Part shown: positions 1 to 5,433 of the stretch, piece by piece | How positions within the stretch are numbered: position 1 is the first letter of the stretch | Layout of the letters: every line of letters starts with the position of its first letter | Origin: Lysobacterales bacterium | Lineage (GTDB): Bacteria > Pseudomonadota > Gammaproteobacteria > Xanthomonadales > Xanthomonadaceae | DNA length: 5,433 bases | Direction of reading: 5' to 3' | Assembly (NCBI GenBank): GCA_020442545.1 | Contig: JAGRJX010000016.1 | Span: forward strand, 1-5,433 | Made by a program: the position numbers and the translations under genes | The notes under the pieces: generated by a model | Told to the model about the DNA's origin: nothing | Seen by the model: only the letters and a program-made list of their open reading frames with translations | Databases searched by the model: none

Positions 1-1698
1 CGCCTGCACAACATGCGCACGATCAGTTCCATGAGCGGCGATTCGCGCCGACGAATCGCCCGCGAGACGCTGGAGGTCTATGCACCCATTGCGCAGCGCC
101 TCGGCATGAATCACGTCAAGGAGGAGCTCCAGGATCTTGGCTTCAAGGCGCTGAACCCGTTCCGGCATGCGGTCTTGTCCAAGCGAATTGCCAGCCAGCC
201 GGTGGTGCGACGTGAGGCCATGGCCAAGCTGGAGGCCCAGATCGCCCAGCGGATTACCAACGAAGGCCTCAGCGCGCGGGTGCTGGGCCGGGTCAAGTCG
301 CCGTTCAGCATCTACAGCAAGATGCGCAGCGAGCACAAGACGCTTGAGCAGGTGCTGGACGTGTTCGGCTTTCGCATCGTGGTGGGCAACGTCATGCAGT
401 GCTATCACGCGCTGGGCGTCGTGCACGCGTTGTACAAGCCGTTTGACGCACGCTTTCGCGACTTCATCGCGATCCCCAAGGCCAACGGCTACCAGAGTCT
501 GCACACGGTGCTGTTCGGACCCTACGGTGCGCCCATCGAAATCCAGATCCGCACCGAGGAGATGGACCTGATCGCCGATCGGGGCATCGCTGCGCACTGG
601 GTCTACAAGCACGGCGGCGATGCGCCCAACAGCGCGCAGAGCCGCGCGCATGCATGGATCAGCAACCTGCTGGAGTCGCAGCAGGTGGCCGGCAGTTCGC
701 TGGAGTTCCTCGACAACGTCAAGATCGACCTGTTCCCGGACGAGGTCTACGTGTTTACGCCCAAGGGCGACATCCTGGCGCTGCCGCGCAACTCGACGGT
801 GCTCGACTTTGCCTACGCCGTGCATACCGACGTCGGCAATCACGCGGTCACCGGCTACGTCGACAAGAAGAACGCGCCGTTGCACAGCAAGCTGGCCAGT
901 GGCCAGAAGATCGAGATCGTCACCGCAAAATCGTCGGTTCCCAAGACCGACTGGCTGGAGTTTGTCGCCACCAGCAAGGCGCGCACGTCAATCCGTCATC
1001 ACCTCAAGCGCCTGCAGCACGAGGATGCCGTCGAACTGGGGCATCGCATGCTGGATCGCGCACTGGGTGCGTTGCATGCGTCGCTGGATCGCATTCCACA
1101 CAAGCGTCTCGACAAGTACCTCAACGAACAGCGTTTTCGTCGCCTGGAGGAGCTGCTCGCCGACATCGCCCTTGGCAACCGGATGCCGCAACAGGTCGCG
1201 CAGCAACTGACCGCGCAGAAGGGCAAGTCGCTGCCAACACCGGCAGCACCAAGTCGACTCGACCTGATCACCATCAGCGGCAACGAGCGCGGCGTGCTGA
1301 CCTTCGCGAACTGCTGCCTGCCGATTCCCGGCGACGAAATCATGGGGTTTCTGTCCGCGGGCAAGGGCGTGGTCGTCCATCGCGAGGAGTGCCGCAACGT
1401 GCCCGAACTGCGCAAGTCGCCGGAACGCTGCGTGCCGATGGCCTGGGATCGCGAAGTCACCGGTGACTACCACGCCGCGCTGCGAGTGGATGTCAACAAC
1501 AAGCCCGGCGTGCTGGCGCAGGTAGCCTCGGCGATTGCGGAGGCCGAATCCAACATCGACCACGTCGAATACCGCGAGCGCGACCTGCGCGTCGCTGTCC
1601 TGCATTTCGACATCGAAGTGCGGGGTCGCCGCCACCTCGCCAAGGTGATGCGCCGCGTGCGCCGGCTGAACCCGGTGCACGGCGTGCGGCGACTCTGA
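1..1698 (+). CDS. spoT: SpoT, bifunctional (p)ppGpp synthetase/hydrolase, 5' partial
   Basis: Rel/SpoT-family enzyme that makes and degrades the alarmone (p)ppGpp in the cytoplasm. The frame is open from base 1, and the first residues RLHNMRT match the end of the HD hydrolase domain. The gene is therefore cut by the window, and the ATG at 13 is internal. About 565 residues are present; E. coli SpoT has 702, so roughly the first 135-155 are missing, including the HDxxED metal site. Hydrolase competence cannot be judged. Domains, in window numbering: synthetase ~70-205, with GRVKSPFSIYSKM (96-108), D120 in LDVFGFRI, the G-loop KANGYQSLH (160-168) and EIQIRTE (180-186); TGS ~242-308, with PDEVYVFTPKG and the conserved H275; helical region ~310-420; cysteine-containing (ZFD/RIS) domain ~425-475, with C438, C439, H460 and C464; ACT ~490-565. 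The intact synthetase motifs and the closer match to SpoT than to RelA support spoT. In many gammaproteobacteria rpoZ lies just upstream, but that region is outside the window. It ends in TGA at 1696-1698. Confidence 0.96.
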   Translation, partial: RLHNMRTISSMSGDSRRRIARETLEVYAPIAQRLGMNHVKEELQDLGFKALNPFRHAVLSKRIASQPVVRREAMAKLEAQIAQRITNEGLSARVLGRVKSPFSIYSKMRSEHKTLEQVLDVFGFRIVVGNVMQCYHALGVVHALYKPFDARFRDFIAIPKANGYQSLHTVLFGPYGAPIEIQIRTEEMDLIADRGIAAHWVYKHGGDAPNSAQSRAHAWISNLLESQQVAGSSLEFLDNVKIDLFPDEVYVFTPKGDILALPRNSTVLDFAYAVHTDVGNHAVTGYVDKKNAPLHSKLASGQKIEIVTAKSSVPKTDWLEFVATSKARTSIRHHLKRLQHEDAVELGHRMLDRALGALHASLDRIPHKRLDKYLNEQRFRRLEELLADIALGNRMPQQVAQQLTAQKGKSLPTPAAPSRLDLITISGNERGVLTFANCCLPIPGDEIMGFLSAGKGVVVHREECRNVPELRKSPERCVPMAWDREVTGDYHAALRVDVNNKPGVLAQVASAIAEAESNIDHVEYRERDLRVAVLHFDIEVRGRRHLAKVMRRVRRLNPVHGVRRL

Positions 1699-1724
1699 CT
1701 TGCTGTGTGCTGCTTCCGTACAAT
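1695..1724 (+). promoter_or_regulatory. Candidate sigma-70 promoter for ridA
   Basis: The -10 hexamer TACAAT (1719-1724) matches five of six consensus positions. CTGACT (1695-1700) matches TTGACA at four of six and is separated by an 18-nt spacer. Transcription would start near 1731, giving a leader of about 22 nt that holds the ridA ribosome binding site. The -35 element overlaps the spoT stop codon. There is no TGn extended -10. This is motif matching by eye only; the sequence shows no operator. Confidence 0.5.
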
Positions 1725-1740
1725 CGCGAGTTTCAACGAC

Positions 1741-1746
1741 AGGAGG
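1741..1746 (+). promoter_or_regulatory. Strong ribosome binding site of ridA
   Basis: AGGAGG is a perfect Shine-Dalgarno core, 6 nt before the ATG at 1753. It decides the start. The in-frame GTG at 1750 would be only 3 nt away, and the in-frame ATG at 1705 lies upstream of this site and within the putative promoter. Confidence 0.85.
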
Positions 1747-1752
1747 CACGTG

Positions 1753-2136
1753 ATGTCCCGAGAAATCATCCACACCGACAAGGCGCCGGCGGCGATCGGG
1801 CCATACTCGCAGGCCGTACGCTGCGGCGACACCGTCTATCTGTCCGGCCAGATTCCGCTGGATCCGGCCACGGGCGAGCTGATCGACGGCGATCTCGCCG
1901 AGATGACGCGCCAGGTGTTCCGCAACATGGCGGCGGTCTGCGAGGCGGCCGGTGGTTCGCTGTCGAAAGTGGCGCGTGTCGGCATCTACCTCACCGACCT
2001 GTCGCGCTTTGCCGAGGTCAACGCGGTGATGGCCGAGCTGTTCCCGCAGCCGTTCCCGGCGCGCTCCACGATCGAGGTTTCGGCCCTGCCCAAGGGCGCG
2101 CCGGTGGAGATGGATGCCATCCTCGTCCTCGACTAG
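1753..2136 (+). CDS. ridA: RidA, 2-iminobutanoate/2-iminopropanoate deaminase
   Basis: Small cytosolic enzyme of the YjgF/YER057c/UK114 (Rid) family. It speeds hydrolysis of reactive enamine/imine intermediates such as 2-aminoacrylate, released by PLP enzymes like threonine/serine dehydratase, to the 2-ketoacid and ammonia, and so protects other PLP enzymes. The product is 127 residues, the usual length (~128), and members normally form trimers. Visible hallmarks are the N-terminal AIGPYSQA (14-21) with Y18, the strand SGQIPLDP (31-38), VGIYLTDL (76-83), and the family signature FPARSTIEV (101-109). R104 corresponds to the catalytic, carboxylate-binding arginine (R105 in E. coli), and E119 to the conserved glutamate near the C-terminus. 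All key residues of the active RidA subfamily appear present. The start is set by the AGGAGG at 1741. It lies 54 nt after spoT and overlaps recG by 23 nt. Confidence 0.96.
   Translation: MSREIIHTDKAPAAIGPYSQAVRCGDTVYLSGQIPLDPATGELIDGDLAEMTRQVFRNMAAVCEAAGGSLSKVARVGIYLTDLSRFAEVNAVMAELFPQPFPARSTIEVSALPKGAPVEMDAILVLD
2103..2109 (+). promoter_or_regulatory. Probable recG ribosome binding site inside ridA
   Basis: GGTGGAG lies in the last codons of ridA, 4 nt before the recG ATG at 2114. The core GGAG is good but the spacing is slightly short. Because the site is translated as part of ridA, recG initiation probably depends on ribosomes finishing ridA. Confidence 0.5.
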
Positions 2137-4258
2137 GCCTGCCGGTCAGCGCGCCAGGGATCGCGTCGATCCGCTGCGTGACGACGGTGCTGGCGGCAAG
2201 CCGCTGGCGCAGCTGAAGGGTATTGGTCCGTCGTTGAGCGGCAAGCTGGAAAAGCTCGGTCTGCGGCTACTGCGCGACCTCTGGTTCCACCTGCCGCTGC
2301 GCTACGAGGACCGCACCAGCGTGGTTGCGATAGGCGACCTGCAGGCGGGGCAGAAGGCGCAGGTTGAAGGCCGCGTCGACGCGGTGGAGCGTGGTTTCCG
2401 CTACCGGCCGCAGCTGCGCGTCGCGATCAGCGACGATTCCGGCGCGACGCTGGTGCTGCGCTTCATCCACTTCCGCGCCGCGCAGGCTTCGCAGTTCCAG
2501 GTCGGTTCGTGGTTGCGCTGCTTTGGCGACGCGCGCGCTGGCGGCATCGGTTTCGAGATGATCCATCCGTCCTACCAGCGCATCGGCGATGCCGAGCGCG
2601 GCCGCACGATGGATTGTCTGACGCCGCTCTACCCGCTGACCGACGGCGTTGGCCAGGCGCTGATGACGCGGTTGATGAAGCAGGCGCTGGCGGTGCTGCC
2701 GCCGGATGACGCGCTGGAACTGCTGCCGCCGGACGCGCTGGAATCATTGAGCCTGCCGTCGCTGGGCAATGCCCTGCGGCTGGTGCACGCGCCACCGGCG
2801 AACGTCGATGTCGCCGCATTGCAGTCCGGTGTGCATCCGGCGCAGCGACGACTGGCCTTCGAGGAACTGCTGTCGCACCAGCTCAGCCTGCGTCGCCAGC
2901 GCATGAGCATCCGCCAGCATCGCGGCCCGGCACTGCAGCCGGATGGACGCCTGTCGTCGGCGCTGGCATCCTCGCTGCCGTTCGCGCTGACCGCAGCCCA
3001 GCAGCGGGTGCTGGCGGACATTCGCAGCGACCTCGTTGCCACCGAGCCCATGCTGCGGCTGGTGCAGGGCGACGTCGGCAGCGGCAAGACCGTGGTCGCC
3101 GCGCTGGCGGCGCTCGCGGCGATCGAATCCGGCAAGCAGGTCGCCGTGCTGGCGCCCACCGAGCTGCTGGCCGAGCAGCACGCGACCAGCTTCGATGGCT
3201 GGCTGAAGCCCCTGGGCGTGAATGTCTGTCGACTCAGTGGCCGCATCAAAGGCAAGGCGCGTGAGCGCGCGCTGGCGTCACTGGCTGGCGAAGCCGATCT
3301 CATCATCGGCACGCACGCGCTGTTCCAGGACAGCGTTGTGTTCCGCGATCTGGCGCTGGTGGTGATCGACGAGCAGCACCGCTTCGGCGTGCACCAGCGA
3401 CTGGCGCTGCGCGACAAGGGCCTGCAGGGCGAAACCCGTCCACACCAACTGGTGATGACGGCGACGCCGATACCGCGCACGCTGGCAATGACCGCCTACG
3501 CCGATCTCGACGTGTCCGTCATCGACGAACTGCCGCCCGGACGCACGCCGGTGCAGACGGTGGTGGTGAATGCCGCAAAGCGCGAGCGGGTGATCGAGCG
3601 CATCCGCAAGGCCTGCGGAGAGGGCCGGCAAGCATACTGGGTGTGCACGCTGATCGAGGAAAGCGAGGAGATCGTCGCCGAGGCGGCCGAGGCCACGCAT
3701 GCCGCGCTTTCAACGCAGATGCCCGAACTCAACGTCGGCATCGTCCATGGCCGCATGAAGGCGGCCGACAAGCAGCAGGTGATGCAGGCGTTCAAGGACG
3801 GCGAGCTTGATTTGCTGGTCGCGACCACGGTGATCGAAGTCGGCGTCGACGTGCCCAACGCCAGCCTGATGCTGATCGAGAACGCCGAACGTCTGGGGCT
3901 CTCGCAGCTGCACCAGTTGCGTGGCCGCGTCGGTCGCGGCGGCGTTGCCTCGACCTGCGTGCTGCTCTACCAGCCGCCGCTGTCGTTGAACGCCAGGTCG
4001 CGACTGGAAGTCATGCGCGAAAGCAATGACGGCTTCGTCATCGCCGAACGCGACCTCGAACTGCGCGGCGCCGGCGAACTGCTCGGCACCCGGCAGACCG
4101 GCGAAGCCGGCTTCCGCATCGCCGATCTTGGTCGCGACAGCGATCTGCTGATCGACGTGCAACGTGTTGCGGAAGCACTTCTGACCGACACGCCGCAAGG
4201 TGTCGAGGCGCTGATCGCCCGCTGGGTCGGCGCTGCCGAACGATTCGCGGAGGCCTGA
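2114..4258 (+). CDS. recG: RecG, ATP-dependent DNA helicase (branch migration)
   Basis: Superfamily 2 double-stranded DNA translocase that remodels stalled replication forks, R-loops, D-loops and Holliday junctions. The product is 714 residues; E. coli RecG has 693. An N-terminal helical segment (LKGIGPSLSGKL, 34-45, then LPLRYEDRT, 60-68) leads into the OB-fold wedge domain (~75-170) that splits the fork. Helicase motifs: I GDVGSGKT (319-326), Ia APTELLAEQH (347-356), GTHAL (399-403), II DEQHRFG (419-425), III TATPIPRT (449-456), IV-like VHGRMK (544-549), V TTVIEVGVDVPNA (571-583), VI QLRGRVGRGG (601-610). The C-terminal TRG region has ELRGAGELLGTRQTG (649-663), which couples ATP hydrolysis to translocation. 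All catalytic residues are present. ATG 2114 is the only ATG, GTG or TTG between the ridA end and the conserved helix. It gives about 20 more hydrophilic N-terminal residues than E. coli RecG. It overlaps ridA by 23 nt and the next gene by 1 nt. Confidence 0.97.
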   Translation: MPSSSSTRPAGQRARDRVDPLRDDGAGGKPLAQLKGIGPSLSGKLEKLGLRLLRDLWFHLPLRYEDRTSVVAIGDLQAGQKAQVEGRVDAVERGFRYRPQLRVAISDDSGATLVLRFIHFRAAQASQFQVGSWLRCFGDARAGGIGFEMIHPSYQRIGDAERGRTMDCLTPLYPLTDGVGQALMTRLMKQALAVLPPDDALELLPPDALESLSLPSLGNALRLVHAPPANVDVAALQSGVHPAQRRLAFEELLSHQLSLRRQRMSIRQHRGPALQPDGRLSSALASSLPFALTAAQQRVLADIRSDLVATEPMLRLVQGDVGSGKTVVAALAALAAIESGKQVAVLAPTELLAEQHATSFDGWLKPLGVNVCRLSGRIKGKARERALASLAGEADLIIGTHALFQDSVVFRDLALVVIDEQHRFGVHQRLALRDKGLQGETRPHQLVMTATPIPRTLAMTAYADLDVSVIDELPPGRTPVQTVVVNAAKRERVIERIRKACGEGRQAYWVCTLIEESEEIVAEAAEATHAALSTQMPELNVGIVHGRMKAADKQQVMQAFKDGELDLLVATTVIEVGVDVPNASLMLIENAERLGLSQLHQLRGRVGRGGVASTCVLLYQPPLSLNARSRLEVMRESNDGFVIAERDLELRGAGELLGTRQTGEAGFRIADLGRDSDLLIDVQRVAEALLTDTPQGVEALIARWVGAAERFAEA
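4249..4253 (+). promoter_or_regulatory. Ribosome binding site of the methyltransferase gene
   Basis: GGAGG lies in the last codons of recG, 4 nt before the ATG at 4258. Together with the TGATG stop/start overlap it supports this start and translational coupling to recG. Confidence 0.7.
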
Positions 4259-4998
4259 TGTCGCGGCTGGCGCAAGGATGGAAGTTGCTGCGTTGGCGTG
4301 AGTTCCGGCTGCGCCCGATTCGCTGCCCGTTCTGCGGCCCCAGCGTTCTGGTTCGCCTTTGCCGCGATGACGACGCGGCCGTGCGCTGCCTGCGTTGCGC
4401 GGCCAGTTCCGTGCACCTGGCGATGGGCTGGGCGCTTCGCCGGGTGCGACCGAGCCTGTCGGGCGCTGCGGTCTGCGAGTTTTCCGCACGCGGGCCGATG
4501 GTCGCGTGGCTGCGCCGCAGCGCCGCGGCCGTTGCCTGCTCGGAGTATTTTGCCGACGCCGAGCCGGGTGCATTTCGGAATGGCGTGCGCTGCGAGGACA
4601 TGCAGCGCCTGACTTATGCGGACGCCAGTTTCGACCTGGTGACGCACACGGAGGTACTGGAACATGTGCCGGATGACCGTCGCGCCCTGCGCGAATGCCT
4701 GCGCGTGCTGCGTCCGGGCGGCGTCATGCTGTTCACCGTACCGATCTTTGCCGGAGACGTGACCGTCGAGCGCGCCGCACTGGACGCCGACGGCGCGATC
4801 CGGCACCTTGAGCCGCCGCTGTTCCACAGCGATCCCTTGCGCGGTGAAGGCATTCTCGCCTTCCGCGACTACCGACGCGATATCCTGCAACGGCTGCGCG
4901 AGGCCGGATTCGTCGAGTCCGCCTTGCTGGAAGCCTTGCCGTCATCGCCATGGTCCACCCGTCGGCCTGTGCTTCTTGCCCGCAAGGCCATGAATTGA
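4258..4998 (+). CDS. Class I SAM-dependent methyltransferase-like protein with N-terminal CxxC pair
   Basis: Predicted soluble protein of 246 residues with no signal peptide or membrane segment. The N-terminus holds two cysteine pairs, CPFC (23-26) and CLRC (44-47), 17 residues apart, which resembles a small zinc ribbon. A Rossmann methyltransferase core of the Methyltransf_11 type follows. AVCEFSARGPMVAWL (71-85) occupies the place of the SAM-binding motif I, but its glycine loop is degenerate: FSARGP instead of GxGxG. SEYF (95-98) supplies the post-I acidic residue E96, and CEDMQRLTYADASFD (112-126) resembles the adenine-contacting segment. FDLVTHTEVLEHVPD (125-139) is the characteristic strand 4, and LRPGGVMLFTVP (151-162) is strand 5. 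The second half of the fold lies at ~195-243. The substrate cannot be read from the sequence: a small molecule, lipid, glycan or protein are all possible. The start is supported by the GGAGG at 4249 and the TGATG overlap with recG. High GC matches the neighbours and no sign of transfer is seen. The fold call is fairly secure; activity is less certain because of motif I. Confidence 0.82.
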   Translation: MSRLAQGWKLLRWREFRLRPIRCPFCGPSVLVRLCRDDDAAVRCLRCAASSVHLAMGWALRRVRPSLSGAAVCEFSARGPMVAWLRRSAAAVACSEYFADAEPGAFRNGVRCEDMQRLTYADASFDLVTHTEVLEHVPDDRRALRECLRVLRPGGVMLFTVPIFAGDVTVERAALDADGAIRHLEPPLFHSDPLRGEGILAFRDYRRDILQRLREAGFVESALLEALPSSPWSTRRPVLLARKAMN

Positions 4999-5008
4999 CC
5001 GGACATCC

Positions 5009-5433
5009 ATGAGCAACAACAACGCAAGGCTGAAACTTCTCATCGACACTGACCCCGGCGTGGATGACGCGCTGGCGCTGATGATGGCGCACCGTCATGC
5101 TGATGTCGTCGGACTGACCATTGCCGCCGGCAACGTCGGGCTGGGCCACACCGTGCGGAATGCGCTCAAGCTCTGCGAAGTGGGTGGCTGGGATACGCCG
5201 GTCTATCCCGGCTGCCCGGAGCCGATGCTGTATCCCGCACCCGATGCGGCCTTCGTGCACGGTCAGGACGGTTTTGGCGACGTGGGCTATCTGCCGCCCG
5301 CCACACAGGCGCGCGCTGAGCACGCGGCACTGGCCATCATCCGCGAGGCAAGGGCACGCCCTGGCGAGCTCACGCTGGTCGCGCTGGGGCCGCTGACCAA
5401 CGTGGCGCTGGCGCTGCAGCTGGAGCCGGAGCT
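5009..5433 (+). CDS. Nucleoside hydrolase (IUNH family), 3' partial
   Basis: Calcium-dependent enzyme that hydrolyses the N-glycosidic bond of ribonucleosides to free base and ribose, a purine/pyrimidine salvage step. The first 141 residues are present and the frame runs off the window; full members have about 310-330. The N-terminal metal and active-site signature DTDPGVDDALAL (13-24) supplies D15, D19 and D20, matching the general base and calcium ligands D10, D14 and D15 of Crithidia IUNH. G41-N42 matches the ribose-binding asparagine (N39 there). VHGQDGFGDVG (83-93) is the conserved His-Gly loop, and ALGPLTNVAL (125-134) carries the threonine that completes the metal site. The later C-terminal aspartate and substrate-specificity loop lie outside the window, so base preference (inosine-uridine, pyrimidine or purine) and gene symbol cannot be set. 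ATG 5009 is the only sensible start: an in-frame stop lies at 4991-4993. The ribosome binding site is weak, with only GGA at 5001-5003, which suggests coupling to the methyltransferase gene 10 nt upstream. Confidence 0.93.
   Translation, partial: MSNNNARLKLLIDTDPGVDDALALMMAHRHADVVGLTIAAGNVGLGHTVRNALKLCEVGGWDTPVYPGCPEPMLYPAPDAAFVHGQDGFGDVGYLPPATQARAEHAALAIIREARARPGELTLVALGPLTNVALALQLEPE

Noticed and set aside
620..1466. Alternate-frame + strand open frames inside spoT (620-1210 and 654-1466)
   Set aside because: They are Arg/Ser- or Arg/Ala/Gln-rich shadows, while the spoT frame shows continuous family conservation.
1700..1724. TTGCTG (1700-1705) as the -35 element for TACAAT
   Set aside because: The spacer would be only 13 nt, too short for a sigma-70 promoter; CTGACT at 1695-1700 gives 18 nt.
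1705..1752. ATG at 1705 or GTG at 1750 as the ridA start
   Set aside because: The extra residues are not part of the RidA fold, ATG 1705 lies upstream of the AGGAGG and inside the putative promoter, and GTG 1750 is too close to the AGGAGG.
988..1773. 261-codon open frame on the - strand opposite spoT
   Set aside because: It lies antisense to a clear spoT, its translation is low-complexity (His/Ala/Val/Gln-rich) with no recognisable motif, and long antisense frames are expected in GC-rich coding DNA.
2629..3480. 283-codon open frame on the - strand opposite recG
   Set aside because: It is a Ser/Arg/Ala-rich shadow of the recG helicase motifs, with no domain seen.
3710..4890. Overlapping - strand open frames of 287 and 307 codons opposite recG and the methyltransferase gene
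   Set aside because: Both are antisense to well-supported genes, have biased Arg/Ala/Gln/Pro composition and show no family motif.
1..5433. CRISPR arrays, tRNA/rRNA genes, insertion sequences, intrinsic terminators
   Set aside because: No regularly spaced repeats, no RNA gene sequence, no transposase or terminal inverted repeats, and no GC hairpin followed by a T-run were seen. The junctions are too short to hold such elements.

Overview
This window reads as ordinary chromosomal housekeeping DNA from a GC-rich gammaproteobacterium. The best guess is the Xanthomonadales/Lysobacterales (Xanthomonas or Rhodanobacter relatives). That rests on high GC in third codon positions, the gene order spoT-ridA-recG, and protein sequences that look gammaproteobacterial. 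The assignment is inference from memory, not a search result.

Five genes lie on the + strand, tightly packed and with no opposing gene. From left to right they are: the C-terminal ~565 residues of SpoT, the bifunctional (p)ppGpp synthetase/hydrolase (1-1698, 5' end cut by the window); RidA, the enamine/imine deaminase (1753-2136); RecG, the ATP-dependent branch-migration helicase (2114-4258); a class I SAM-dependent methyltransferase-like protein with an N-terminal CxxC/CxxC pair (4258-4998); and the first ~141 residues of an inosine-uridine-preferring type nucleoside hydrolase (5009-5433, 3' end cut).

The layout suggests one transcription unit with an internal promoter. The only real gap is the 54 nt between spoT and ridA. 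It carries a plausible sigma-70 promoter whose -35 element sits on the spoT stop codon, and a strong AGGAGG ribosome binding site. Downstream, ridA and recG overlap by 23 nt, recG and the methyltransferase by 1 nt (TGATG), and the nucleoside hydrolase follows after 10 nt. This spacing fits translational coupling.

Functionally the cluster joins stringent-response signalling (SpoT), clearance of reactive 2-aminoacrylate-type metabolites (RidA), rescue of stalled replication forks (RecG), an unassigned methyl transfer, and nucleoside salvage. Known links exist between ppGpp, replication stress and purine metabolism, but nothing here proves that the five proteins form a dedicated system. I saw no mobile element, CRISPR array, RNA gene, intrinsic terminator or convincing repeat, and no gene-free stretch longer than 300 bases. 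I found no evidence for an undescribed system. The least explained gene is the methyltransferase.
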